A DNA stretch of 25,127 nucleotides from a virus, in the IMG/VR virus record IMGVR_UViG_3300019776_000016, positions 1 to 25,127 of that record. The stretch is one strand, 5' to 3'. A program made the translations under genes and the position numbers. Below are positions 8,781 to 15,825 of the stretch, in pieces (the stretch's first letter is position 1; each line of letters begins with the position of its first letter). The notes beneath the pieces were generated by a model that made no database searches, was not told the origin of the DNA, and was given only the letters and a program-made list of their open reading frames with translations.

Positions 8781-10456
8781 GCTTTGCTTTCGAGTTGCGC
8801 TACGCGATTACTCAGGGTTTTAATGATCTGTGTTTGTTCTTTGATGGCATTAACCAAAACTGCAATCATGGACTGGTCGTTGAACCGCAGCTTCTCAGGG
8901 TCTTCGTTATCCACGATAACTGGTTTAGCACCTTCTTCAGCCAGCACTTCTTGTGCTTTAAAGCCATACCGTACCGGCCCGTGACCTTCTGTAGCCTCAC
9001 GGTTAATTTTGTACCGATATGCCGTAGGCTTAAGTTTGCAAACAAAATCCAATCCATGCGGAACTGGCGCAAAGTCAGTCTTGTCCCGAGCGTCAGATAC
9101 AACCGTCCATGCTACTTGTATATAAGCATTGGTAGCATAAGTCGACCCCATGCAAATTCGGTTGTCTTGCGTAGTTGGGTCAAATACAGGGGAATAAACG
9201 GAGTAATAGCTATTGTATGGAGCTATCGCGATGTTGTTGCTACCAGTAGTAACGTTGTAAAGCGCTCTAAATCCTACGGCGGTATTATTCACACCTGTTG
9301 TGCAAAAAAGAAGAGTGCGGCTACCAATTGCGGTATTTATATTGCCTGTAGTATTAAATTTAAGTGCGCTTTCTCCAATAGCTGTGTTTAAGTACCCTGT
9401 TGTGTTGCCGTTTAAAGCATCTTGTCCGATAGCTACATTAGCGTCCCCAGATGTATTTAATGTAAGCGCGTAATCCCCAATACCTATATTTTGATAGCCT
9501 GTGGTATTTGTGTAAAGGGCTTCCCGACCAATAGCAATATTGTTATACCCCGAAGAGTTACTGGTAAGTGCAGTCTTTCCAATACCAATATTAAAATTAC
9601 CTGTACTGTTTAAGGAAAGCGCAAACGATCCAATTCCAATATTTGAGTTACCTGTTGTATTGCTACTCAACGCAACACCAATAGCTATGTTTTGAGTACC
9701 TGTAGTGTTGGCAGCTAATGCATCGGTTCCAACCGCCGTGTTTTGAACACCTGTAGTATTGGAAACCAGCGCGTTGTATCCAAAAGCCACGCTTTGATAC
9801 CCTGTGGTGTTAGCAGTCAGCGCACTACTTCCAATAGCCGTATTCTGATACCCTGTGGTGTTAGCAGCTAATGCGTTTGTTCCAACCGCTGTGTTAGCAG
9901 AAGCTGTAGTAGTAACGGCGAGGGCATTTTGACCAATCGCAAGGTTGTTACTTCCAGTGGTATTAGAAGCAAGAGCGCTTTTCCCGTAAACTAAGTTACT
10001 AGCAACATTCCCACTGCCAATACCCATGTTAAACGGAGTAGATGCAATTTTTACGTAATCAGTACCATTCCAAGCAATTACAGCTTTTTCTCCGTCAACT
10101 AGCGTAATACCCGTGGTCGGTGTAGTTCCTCGAACGGTTAGCAAAAACCCACCCGTGCCGTTGTTGTTGATAATGTAATGGCGGCTTGAGGCTGGCAGGT
10201 TTAGATTACGCGCAGCAGTCTTGGCTCCGCTGATATTTAGGATGGCGTACTGTGCCGTGGTGGATGTGATGCCTGTTGCAGCATTGGTTCCGCTAGTATT
10301 GGTCAGGGTTACATCAGTTGTCGTGATGGTGATAGACAACCCACCCGCAATGGCAATATCCAAATAGGAGGTAAGGCCGTTGTTTACCAGATCACCCCAT
10401 GTTCCAGACTCTGTGCCAGTTGTGGGTGTTGCTAGGCTAAGAAGAGTAGATGGCAT
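8777..10456 (-). CDS. beta-roll tail fibre with C-terminal S74 intramolecular chaperone
   Basis: A 559-aa fibre. Residues 1-140 are a Thr/Gly-rich virion-attachment part (LSLATPTTGTESGTWGDLVN). Residues 165-415 are fifteen tandem repeats of about 17 residues, consensus NTTGxxNxAIGxxAL, as in left-handed beta-roll head domains of trimeric adhesins. The last 106 residues form a Peptidase_S74 chaperone. It begins at Ser454 in SDARDKTDF with Lys459 five residues on, the spacing of the known Ser-Lys catalytic pair. A PTAYRYK strand, GFKAQEVL and a C-terminal coiled coil (IIKTLSNRVAQLE) follow. The chaperone should trimerise the fibre and cleave itself off before Ser454. It is coupled (ATGA) to the HExxH gene of the lysis cassette. 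Confidence 0.9.
   Translation of the reverse strand: MPSTLLSLATPTTGTESGTWGDLVNNGLTSYLDIAIAGGLSITITTTDVTLTNTSGTNAATGITSTTAQYAILNISGAKTAARNLNLPASSRHYIINNNGTGGFLLTVRGTTPTTGITLVDGEKAVIAWNGTDYVKIASTPFNMGIGSGNVASNLVYGKSALASNTTGSNNLAIGQNALAVTTTASANTAVGTNALAANTTGYQNTAIGSSALTANTTGYQSVAFGYNALVSNTTGVQNTAVGTDALAANTTGTQNIAIGVALSSNTTGNSNIGIGSFALSLNSTGNFNIGIGKTALTSNSSGYNNIAIGREALYTNTTGYQNIGIGDYALTLNTSGDANVAIGQDALNGNTTGYLNTAIGESALKFNTTGNINTAIGSRTLLFCTTGVNNTAVGFRALYNVTTGSNNIAIAPYNSYYSVYSPVFDPTTQDNRICMGSTYATNAYIQVAWTVVSDARDKTDFAPVPHGLDFVCKLKPTAYRYKINREATEGHGPVRYGFKAQEVLAEEGAKPVIVDNEDPEKLRFNDQSMIAVLVNAIKEQTQIIKTLSNRVAQLESKA
9212..9964. repeat. fifteen tandem 51-bp repeats encoding a beta-roll shaft
   Basis: Repeats encode NTTGxxNxAIGxxALxx units at residues 165-415 of the fibre. 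All full units are 17 codons except unit 6 (16 codons, NTTGTQNIAIGVALSS). The last one ends early after AIAPYN. Codons for NTTG and NxAIG are strongly conserved, while positions after TTG and after IG vary. Confidence 0.88.
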
Positions 10457-10464
10457 GATTGACC

Positions 10465-10884
10465 TTATGTATTGCTACGAAGAAGCGCAGATGTAGATGT
10501 GTTTGCAGGCATGGACACTTTGAATGTGTAAATCGGCGACTTATTCGCGCCAAAATCTAACACAGCAATAGCCTTGTTGCCCTTAGATGCGTTGTAAATC
10601 AATGCGCCACGGCAAGTAAAATTACTCGGTTCCCAGGTAGCATCATTGAAATTGACATACGCAATGCCGTTATTGGTGTTGACAGATGCACCAGTTAACG
10701 TAACTCCGCCTGCTGTGTATCCGCCCGTCGTTACTTCATTTGCAGTTGTATACACTGTGGTGTCAGCGTTTAGTGTAGCGTTTGACGTATACAGAGCCAA
10801 CTTAATGGTGTCTGTCAGCAGGTTATGCACCGCCTGATACAACTCTGCCTCAAAGCTGGTGCATCGAGTCTGCGTAATGCTCAT
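10465..10884 (-). CDS. small virion structural protein downstream of the adaptor
   Basis: A 139-aa protein with a helical N-terminus containing CTSFEAELYQAVHNLLTDTI. Then come KLALYTSNATLNADTTVYT and EVTTGGYTAGGVTL, a short W-x-PSNFTCRGALIYNASKG strand pair and a beta-rich end with IYTFKVSMPANTSTS. The IKLALYTSxATL...GYTAGG pattern is a recurring phage protein type encoded among head and tail genes. I infer a minor capsid or tail surface role, not proven. It is translationally coupled to the adaptor (TAATG overlap), and eight bases separate it from the fibre gene, whose start is preceded by AAGG. Confidence 0.75.
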   Translation of the reverse strand: MSITQTRCTSFEAELYQAVHNLLTDTIKLALYTSNATLNADTTVYTTANEVTTGGYTAGGVTLTGASVNTNNGIAYVNFNDATWEPSNFTCRGALIYNASKGNKAIAVLDFGANKSPIYTFKVSMPANTSTSALLRSNT

Positions 10885-11537
10885 TACAGCACCTGTGTTC
10901 TAGGTTGCCCACTGCGATATGCGTCTTGCCGCAACTTGCCGTCACTCAGGTTTTTGAGTAGTGCAATAGATTGCAAGTACATATCTTGGTACAGCTTCAC
11001 CATGTCGGGTTCACCCTTCATAAAGCGAATGGCTTCTACCAATGCGCCGTTAAGCAAAGCTGAATCAAAGTTCTCACCCAACCAAGTATCGCCAGCAGTG
11101 ACGATGCTTTCTGGATAGAAGAAATAATTCATTTCCAATGTGTACGCAAGGTCAGGCGTAGGACCAAATGAAAATCTAATCTCATTGGCGTCGCCTACTT
11201 GCGGCCCAAAGATGGCGTAATACTTTGGTGTTCCAGTGTAAGCCACCGTAGGGTATGCTTCACGGATAAAGTTTACATCCTTGTTGATAAGGTATGTATA
11301 AACGTTGGTTGATGGGTGAATTACAGCAAGATCAAAAGCCGACAGGAAATCTGCCGGGGCATTGGTATACATGCTTGATGGCGTAAGAACACTTGTCGTA
11401 TTCTTTCGGAGCGATGGCAATTGCGCAGTGTTGTATATCCGCTGCTCAGTTTGCTTTGTAAATAAAGCATACTCATCCGCTGTGAATTGATTTTCACAGA
11501 TGCTGGCAATGTTTGCGCAAAGCTCCGTGTACGTCAT
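10884..11537 (-). CDS. tail adaptor protein, SU10-type/T7 gp11-like
   Basis: A 217-aa mostly helical protein matching what I know of the SU10_adaptor family, which forms the ring between portal and nozzle in podoviruses. The N-terminus (MTYTELCANIASICENQFT) and the KQTEQRIYNTAQLPSLRKN helix are typical. Then come a beta insertion (YTNAPADFLSAFDLAVI), the LINKDVNFIREAYP block and a C-terminal helical bundle (ALLNGALVEAIRFMKGEPDM, VKLYQDMYLQSIALLKNL). The family and the length agree. Coupling: ATGA with the upstream 87-aa gene, and the stop TAA overlaps the next ATG. The window also encodes a gp4-like protein; both may take part in the head-tail joint. Confidence 0.85.
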   Translation of the reverse strand: MTYTELCANIASICENQFTADEYALFTKQTEQRIYNTAQLPSLRKNTTSVLTPSSMYTNAPADFLSAFDLAVIHPSTNVYTYLINKDVNFIREAYPTVAYTGTPKYYAIFGPQVGDANEIRFSFGPTPDLAYTLEMNYFFYPESIVTAGDTWLGENFDSALLNGALVEAIRFMKGEPDMVKLYQDMYLQSIALLKNLSDGKLRQDAYRSGQPRTQVL

Positions 11538-11797
11538 GCCATCGGACCCCTGCTCATGGTCCCTTTAGTCGCACAGCCAGCACCACGCATTTTGATGCCA
11601 GAGGTCTTGACGTCAGCATACGGTTTGGAACGATACGCACCCACCGATACGCTATCGTCGCCTACCTTGACCTGATCGCCGCCTTCGTAGCCAGCGCTTT
11701 TTAGACTGACTTTACCGCCACTCATTGTGTGGGGTTTGGCATAGACGGTAGCATCACCCACCTCTTTACCCATGAGTTTTTGACTGAACTTAGCCAT
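11534..11797 (-). CDS. small basic phage protein, RGxGxATKG type
   Basis: An 87-aa protein. It starts MAKFSQKLMGKEVGDATVYA, has a KPHTMSGGKVSLK block and a central GYEGGDQVKVGDDSVSVGAY. It ends with a characteristic TSGIKMRGAGCATKGTMSRG tail. This C-terminal signature (GIKMRG-G-ATKG-x2-RGPMA) is very common in uncultured aquatic phages, usually next to head-tail joining genes. It has no experimental function known to me. It is soluble and has one Cys. The gene is coupled on both sides: TAATG with the 44-aa gene and ATGA with the adaptor gene. Confidence 0.8.
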   Translation of the reverse strand: MAKFSQKLMGKEVGDATVYAKPHTMSGGKVSLKSAGYEGGDQVKVGDDSVSVGAYRSKPYADVKTSGIKMRGAGCATKGTMSRGPMA

Positions 11798-11931
11798 TAC
11801 TTGCTCCGTTTCTGGTTCACGACCTTAGCCATGTTACGGCCATACTTAAGCATGTCCTCGTTGGTTTTACCGCCATTACCGCCCTTGCCGCCTTTTTGAA
11901 CGGGAACAGTTTTTGCACCTTGAGTAGCCAT
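11797..11931 (-). CDS. 44-aa basic Gly/Lys-rich protein
   Basis: A tiny ORF between the gap above and the 87-aa protein gene. The peptide reads MATQGAKTVPVQKGGKGGNG, then GKTNEDMLKYGRNMAKVVNQ and KRSK. It has a glycine-rich basic linker and a short basic helix. The K-Y-GRN-A-V-NQ ending recurs in small proteins of aquatic phages. Its TAA overlaps the next ATG by one base (TAATG), and an AAAGG lies upstream of ATG 11931, supporting translation. It has no known function. It belongs compositionally to the set of small KGG proteins encoded at 16522-17928. Confidence 0.7.
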   Translation of the reverse strand: MATQGAKTVPVQKGGKGGNGGKTNEDMLKYGRNMAKVVNQKRSK

Positions 11932-11949
11932 GATTTGCCTTTCGTGAAT

Positions 11950-11964
11950 TAGGGTGTTACCCTA
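11950..11964. other. short hairpin in a 79-base gap
   Basis: TAGGGT-GTT-ACCCTA forms a six-base stem with a three-base loop in the gap between the fibre assembly gene and a tiny basic protein gene. No T tract follows. It is the widest gap between genes other than those flanking the endonuclease. The sequence CATATAGGGT nearby resembles a -10 box, but I see no matching -35. Confidence 0.35.
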
Positions 11965-12010
11965 TATGAGACTTGTGAAGTTTACACCAGCTTGCTAATT
12001 TTGGGTGGTT

Positions 12011-12466
12011 TTATGCGTTTGGAGCAGTAGGCCACACAATACTTTCAGGAAATTTTGATTGCTTTGTAATGTCTCGCAGGCTTTTACGGTAGGCTGTCCA
12101 GTCGGCTTTATCTGCCCCAGCGTAATCACCCAACTGCGTCCAGTCACACTCAGCCAAGAGCCGATTGCGCTGCTCACGGGCCATTGATCCGAGGTGCGCT
12201 AGTCGGTCAGTTTCACGCTGAGATTTGTCCTCGTCGGTCAGGGCCACCAGTTCGGCGGTGTAGACCACACCATCCCGCAGCGTTGGCTCAGTGCTGACCC
12301 GCTTGTAGGCGTTGGCGTCGAAGTACAGGTACTCTTCCACCGGGTAAACGCCAGAGTCAGCCAGCCATGCGGCATCCGGGCCGGTATCCGGGAACGAGGT
12401 ATCGGGGAACAGCACCTTCAGCACGGTGATCTGAAACCCATCGTCGGTTTGCTTTGCGTAGTACAT
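12011..12466 (-). CDS. tail fibre assembly/tail assembly chaperone-like protein
   Basis: A 151-aa protein with a beta-rich N-terminal half (MYYAKQTDDGFQITVLKVLF) and a C-terminal helical motif: REQRNRLLAECDWTQLGDYA followed by WTAYRKSLRDI and a FP-x3-VWP end. That R-x2-RLL-x3-DWTQL-x10-W-x2-YR-x-LRD pattern is typical of the phage tail assembly chaperone family (Phage_tail_APC), often encoded directly downstream of a fibre gene. It is expected to help fold or mount the preceding fibre, here the LamG protein. It starts two bases after the fibre stop codon. Cofactor or catalytic residues are not expected and none are seen. Confidence 0.82.
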   Translation of the reverse strand: MYYAKQTDDGFQITVLKVLFPDTSFPDTGPDAAWLADSGVYPVEEYLYFDANAYKRVSTEPTLRDGVVYTAELVALTDEDKSQRETDRLAHLGSMAREQRNRLLAECDWTQLGDYAGADKADWTAYRKSLRDITKQSKFPESIVWPTAPNA

Positions 12467-12468
12467 GG

Positions 12469-14469
12469 TTATGGGCCTGTCGGGAATGTTACTGCTGGGG
12501 GTGTAAAGGTTGCCGTGTACCGTGCCACGCCCTTGGTGATACGAATATCGTCTAGGTATCCATTCAATCCATTAGCATTGCTACGGTCAGCGCCCACAAG
12601 CAAGGCATTAGTTTGGTTGAAGTTTGTGCTGTCAGTCGCTGTGGCCTCTAGGTTTCCACCAATAAACAATCGGGTTGAAGTGCCCGAGCGGGTAACAGTA
12701 ACGAACGTCCAAGTCGTTGCAGCAATTGTCGTGGTGCTAGTCAAAATTGCCGTAGACGTTACCGTAAACACCAATTGGTTTGACGAGTTAACTTGCAACA
12801 ACCATCCTGTAGCCGCTGCGCCCTTACAAATCAGCGAATGCAAAACGCCAGCGGCATTGCGGTACACCCACATTTCAATGGTGTAGTCGCCGGTTCCAAG
12901 TTGCAAATTGACAGCATCGGCCACTGTCTGATAGGCCGTAGCAGTGTAACTAGCACTCTCTGCTCCGTACTTTTTAACCTGTGTTGTCACCGCCGTTGTG
13001 CCGGTGCTGGATTGAGCATTTCCGTTGTTGCTCAAATCATAGAACGCACCAGTATCCCCCCGCACCAGCAGAGAGGTATTGGTGATCGCGGTCAGCGGTG
13101 TAGTTGATGGCGTGAAGTTGGCGGTGTATACGGCTGTGCCTTTAACGATCCGAGCGTTGCTTACATAACCATTTAACAGTGATGTTCCATTGCTTTGTGA
13201 ACCAATAGCAAATACGTTTGTTGAATCATTTACTGTGCCAGATTGCACATTTGAACCTAATGATGAACCGTTAATATAAACTTTTACAGTACCGGAAATT
13301 CTGCATACAGCGATATGGAACCATGTAGTTAATGGTACTGTGTACGTATAAGTAACAAAAGCCCCGTTGACATGAATCAATATGTCATTTCCAGTTGAAC
13401 CAGGAATTTCAACTTGAAAATTACCAGCACCGCTAAAGTTACCTAAAGAAAAAAGACGGGCATTAATTGGTTTTGTAATTAAATAAACCCAAGCTTCGGC
13501 GGTAAAATCCCCAGTTCCAAATTGAAATACTGCATTATTTGGTGTTGTGAGATATTGCGTTGTTCCATTAAACAACACACTCCCCGGATAAGTATTCCCA
13601 AACGGACTCAAACCTGAGTACACCGGAGAGCCTGTAGCAGTCACCGTTAGAGCGTTTGGCCCTTGGTCTACAAAGGTGCTGTTGTTGAACATACCCTGCC
13701 CAGTGCCGGTGATGAGCAGGCTGGTGTTTGTGATGGCTGTTAGCGGGGCTGTTGGAGGGGTAAACCCTGTGGTATAGACTGCGGTGCCTTTGACAATTCG
13801 GGCATTAGAAATAAAACCAGGGAAGTAAGCAAATGCAGCTTGGCTTTCTTCATACCCAATATACAAAGCCCTCGCACCGTTGGCTAAAGTGCTTGGGATT
13901 GATGTTGTTGTTCCGTTGGATGTTCCATTAACCCAAACAGTACCATTGACGCCGATGCGGGTTACGGCAACGTGATACCAAGTGTTGAGCGATAGTGTTG
14001 TTGACCCTGTAATATTTGCCGTTGGAGCGCCGCCGCCATTTGGAACTGAACTAAAACTGGCGCAAACTTTCAATGAAGAATTAACGTATAAAGTGTATTG
14101 CGGCCAAGATACCGCATTTTTTCCGTCTTTATTTATAACGTTAGCGCCGCTATTTGTCGCTGCACCCGGCGTAGCTGTAAGGTAAATCCATGCCTCAAGC
14201 GTAAAGTCGCTTGTTCCCATGTTGAGCGCAGCATTATCTGGGGCTATCAAGTACCCCGTACTTCCATTCAACCACTCACTTCCGCCCACTCCACCGCTGA
14301 ACGGTGTATTTAGGCTTGGGTTAACCACCCCGTTGCGCGTGATGGCAAAGTTATTGGTACTGCCATCCTGAAAGGTCAGGTTGTTTTCAAAGTTCGTGAG
14401 CAGGCTGACACTGCTCCAGTACGGATCGCCCGAGCTAACTACACTACCTGTTTTAGATGCTGCAAACAT
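12469..14469 (-). CDS. tail fibre/receptor-binding protein with three LamG lectin modules
   Basis: A 666-aa protein made of three concanavalin A-like (LamG/Laminin_G_3) modules at about residues 24-253, 254-469 and 470-655. Each has a strand with FTLEAWIYL, FTAEAWVYL or YTIEMWVYR, a NTWYHVAVTR-like strand (165-171, 382-390, 586-594), and ends in an ARIVKGTAVYT / DIRITKGVARYT block. A PLTAITNTSLL linker is repeated after modules 1 and 2. Such domains bind glycans, so it probably recognises host surface polysaccharide. The start is ATG 14469, which overlaps the previous stop (TAATG). A frame extending to 14589 is a read into the neighbour. A tail fibre assembly-like gene follows at once. Confidence 0.88.
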   Translation of the reverse strand: MFAASKTGSVVSSGDPYWSSVSLLTNFENNLTFQDGSTNNFAITRNGVVNPSLNTPFSGGVGGSEWLNGSTGYLIAPDNAALNMGTSDFTLEAWIYLTATPGAATNSGANVINKDGKNAVSWPQYTLYVNSSLKVCASFSSVPNGGGAPTANITGSTTLSLNTWYHVAVTRIGVNGTVWVNGTSNGTTTSIPSTLANGARALYIGYEESQAAFAYFPGFISNARIVKGTAVYTTGFTPPTAPLTAITNTSLLITGTGQGMFNNSTFVDQGPNALTVTATGSPVYSGLSPFGNTYPGSVLFNGTTQYLTTPNNAVFQFGTGDFTAEAWVYLITKPINARLFSLGNFSGAGNFQVEIPGSTGNDILIHVNGAFVTYTYTVPLTTWFHIAVCRISGTVKVYINGSSLGSNVQSGTVNDSTNVFAIGSQSNGTSLLNGYVSNARIVKGTAVYTANFTPSTTPLTAITNTSLLVRGDTGAFYDLSNNGNAQSSTGTTAVTTQVKKYGAESASYTATAYQTVADAVNLQLGTGDYTIEMWVYRNAAGVLHSLICKGAAATGWLLQVNSSNQLVFTVTSTAILTSTTTIAATTWTFVTVTRSGTSTRLFIGGNLEATATDSTNFNQTNALLVGADRSNANGLNGYLDDIRITKGVARYTATFTPPAVTFPTGP

Positions 14470-15347
14470 TATGGTACGTACGCCTGTCCTAAAACGCTGC
14501 CGTACCAGTTGGTCCCATCTGAGAAGAATGAGAACACATCCTGCCTGCTGGCGGTGCTTGTGATCGTCGGTGCTGTGCCAGCAGGCCACTTAACCGTAGT
14601 CCAAGTAACCGTGAAGCTACCTGCGCCGGTTTTGAGCATGATGATAAATGATTTACCAGATACCGCAGTAGGCATGGTGATCGTCGGGCTACCAGTCAGG
14701 GTAAGTATCTGTACCGTACCGTTGGTCAAAGCAATTGTAATTGCCGTGCCAGTGTTGGCCGTAAATGGCGTCTCTGTATAGTTTGTAACCGTTGGGTTAG
14801 TCAGTGTTTTGTTGGTAAGGGTGGCACTACCATCTACCGTTACTAAGCCACCCGTGGTGTTCACTGCATTGTTAATTGCGGTGACTACACCAGTTCCAGT
14901 GGTTGTAGTCGTAGGGGCCGCTCCTGCACCACCGCCGAGCATGATGGCGCTGGCAGTCAATACGCCGCTGGAAGCCCATGCAGTCCCACTTGAGAAGTAG
15001 GGAATACCGCCGCTAGTTCCTGCCACAGTAAGCGCTGGGGTTGAGGTAGCCGTAGCCACGCTAATGATGCCGCCCGTGAACGATACGCTTGTAACTGTTC
15101 CTGTGGCTGTGGAAGATAGAGTACCTGCGGCAAAAGACAGTCCAGAACCTACGGTAACATTGCTAAAGCCACCAGAGCCATTGCCGTAAAAAATTGCTGT
15201 GCCAGTGGTTGCTGGGGCATAGTCTGTACCCGAAGTGGCTACCGCAATATTGCTTCCAGAGCCTGTTCCTTTAAGCAAACCAGTCAAAGGCAGGCTAAGT
15301 GAGGTAAGCCCTGTGATTGTTCCTGTACCATTTATCTGAACTGGCAT
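14469..15347 (-). CDS. Gly/Thr/Ser-rich tail fibre or head fibre protein
   Basis: A 292-aa protein with the composition of a trimeric phage fibre. It has a PVQINGTGTITGLTSLSLPL start, then LLKGTGSGSNIAVATSGTDY and many T/S/G-rich beta segments (ATGTVTSVSFTGG, TSTPALTVAGTSGGIPYFSS). A DGSATLTNKTLTNPTV motif, common in phage fibres, follows. The C-terminal 100 residues look like a compact beta-sandwich (GKSFIIMLKTGAGSFTVTWT, TASRQDVFSFFSDGTNWYG). Its likely job is receptor contact or linkage at the tail or head surface. Which surface cannot be told from sequence. ATG 15347 follows a TAAGGAAATGAC site. The stop TAA overlaps the start of the LamG gene (TAATG). Confidence 0.78.
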   Translation of the reverse strand: MPVQINGTGTITGLTSLSLPLTGLLKGTGSGSNIAVATSGTDYAPATTGTAIFYGNGSGGFSNVTVGSGLSFAAGTLSSTATGTVTSVSFTGGIISVATATSTPALTVAGTSGGIPYFSSGTAWASSGVLTASAIMLGGGAGAAPTTTTTGTGVVTAINNAVNTTGGLVTVDGSATLTNKTLTNPTVTNYTETPFTANTGTAITIALTNGTVQILTLTGSPTITMPTAVSGKSFIIMLKTGAGSFTVTWTTVKWPAGTAPTITSTASRQDVFSFFSDGTNWYGSVLGQAYVP

Positions 15348-15356
15348 GTCATTTCC

Positions 15357-15824
15357 TTACGTAATTGTCCATACCGCTGTGCCGTAAACATTGGCAAAAC
15401 AACCATCAGGTATTCTTGTTGGACCAACTGTAGTTGTATCAATTGTAATTTCATACACTGGACATATCAAAACATCTTCTGCTGTTACTTGTCCAAGTGC
15501 TGGCGTGTTAACTAAATTGTTTGGGGTAAGTGGAGCATCAAAAAAACTAGAGCCGCCTACGGGGTTCCAGCCCCATTGAATATCTCGATTCTCTACATAT
15601 CCTGCAAAGTCAGGCCGTGGGTTGCGTACAGCCTGTGGATCGCTTACTGGGTAATAGCCTAATTGAAGTTGCGGGTGGTCTGGACTCCAGCAAGTCCTGC
15701 ACACAAGCATATTAATCATTTTTGTCTTAACGACAAGCGGCTTTAATTCCTTGAGTTTAAACCTGAAACCGCAAAGATCGCATTCGCTGATAGCCTTATG
15801 ACCATTGGCAAATCTATTACTCAT
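15357..15824 (-). CDS. zinc-ribbon-containing virion-module protein
   Basis: A 155-aa protein with an N-terminal zinc ribbon: Cys15-x2-Cys18 in SECDLCGFRFKLKELK and Cys42-x2-Cys45 in LVCRTCWSPDHPQLQLG. Next comes a conserved-looking YPVSDPQAVRNPRPDFAG and a beta-rich C-terminal part containing ICPVYEITIDTTTVGPTRIP. Proteins with this N-terminus and the DPQA-RNPRPD block are recurrent next to gp4-like genes in aquatic phages. The role is unknown, and a structural or assembly function is inferred from location. The gene starts one base after the stop region of the fibre-side neighbour in the same operon. It ends with a TAAGGAA that doubles as the ribosome binding site of the next gene. Confidence 0.75.
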   Translation of the reverse strand: MSNRFANGHKAISECDLCGFRFKLKELKPLVVKTKMINMLVCRTCWSPDHPQLQLGYYPVSDPQAVRNPRPDFAGYVENRDIQWGWNPVGGSSFFDAPLTPNNLVNTPALGQVTAEDVLICPVYEITIDTTTVGPTRIPDGCFANVYGTAVWTIT

Positions 15825-15825
15825 A

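Noticed and set aside
8735-9391. 218-aa plus-strand frame and a 78-aa minus frame over the fibre end
   Set aside because: They overlap the S74 domain and the HExxH gene, whose motifs are unmistakable; the alternative frames carry none.
9212-9964. CRISPR array or DNA-level repeat element
   Set aside because: The 51-bp repeats are in frame, imperfect and encode a known beta-roll pattern, with no spacers.
11941-12010. Possible promoter with CATATAGGGT in the widest small gap
   Set aside because: No acceptable -35 box lies 16-18 bases upstream; only a short hairpin is supportable.
12469-14469. Diversity-generating retroelement target in the LamG fibre
   Set aside because: No reverse transcriptase gene or template repeat is seen in the window; the modules are LamG type and show ordinary divergence.
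14470-14589. 40-residue N-terminal extension of the LamG gene
   Set aside because: It reads back into the preceding fibre gene out of frame; ATG 14469 overlaps that gene's stop as TAATG and begins the plausible protein.
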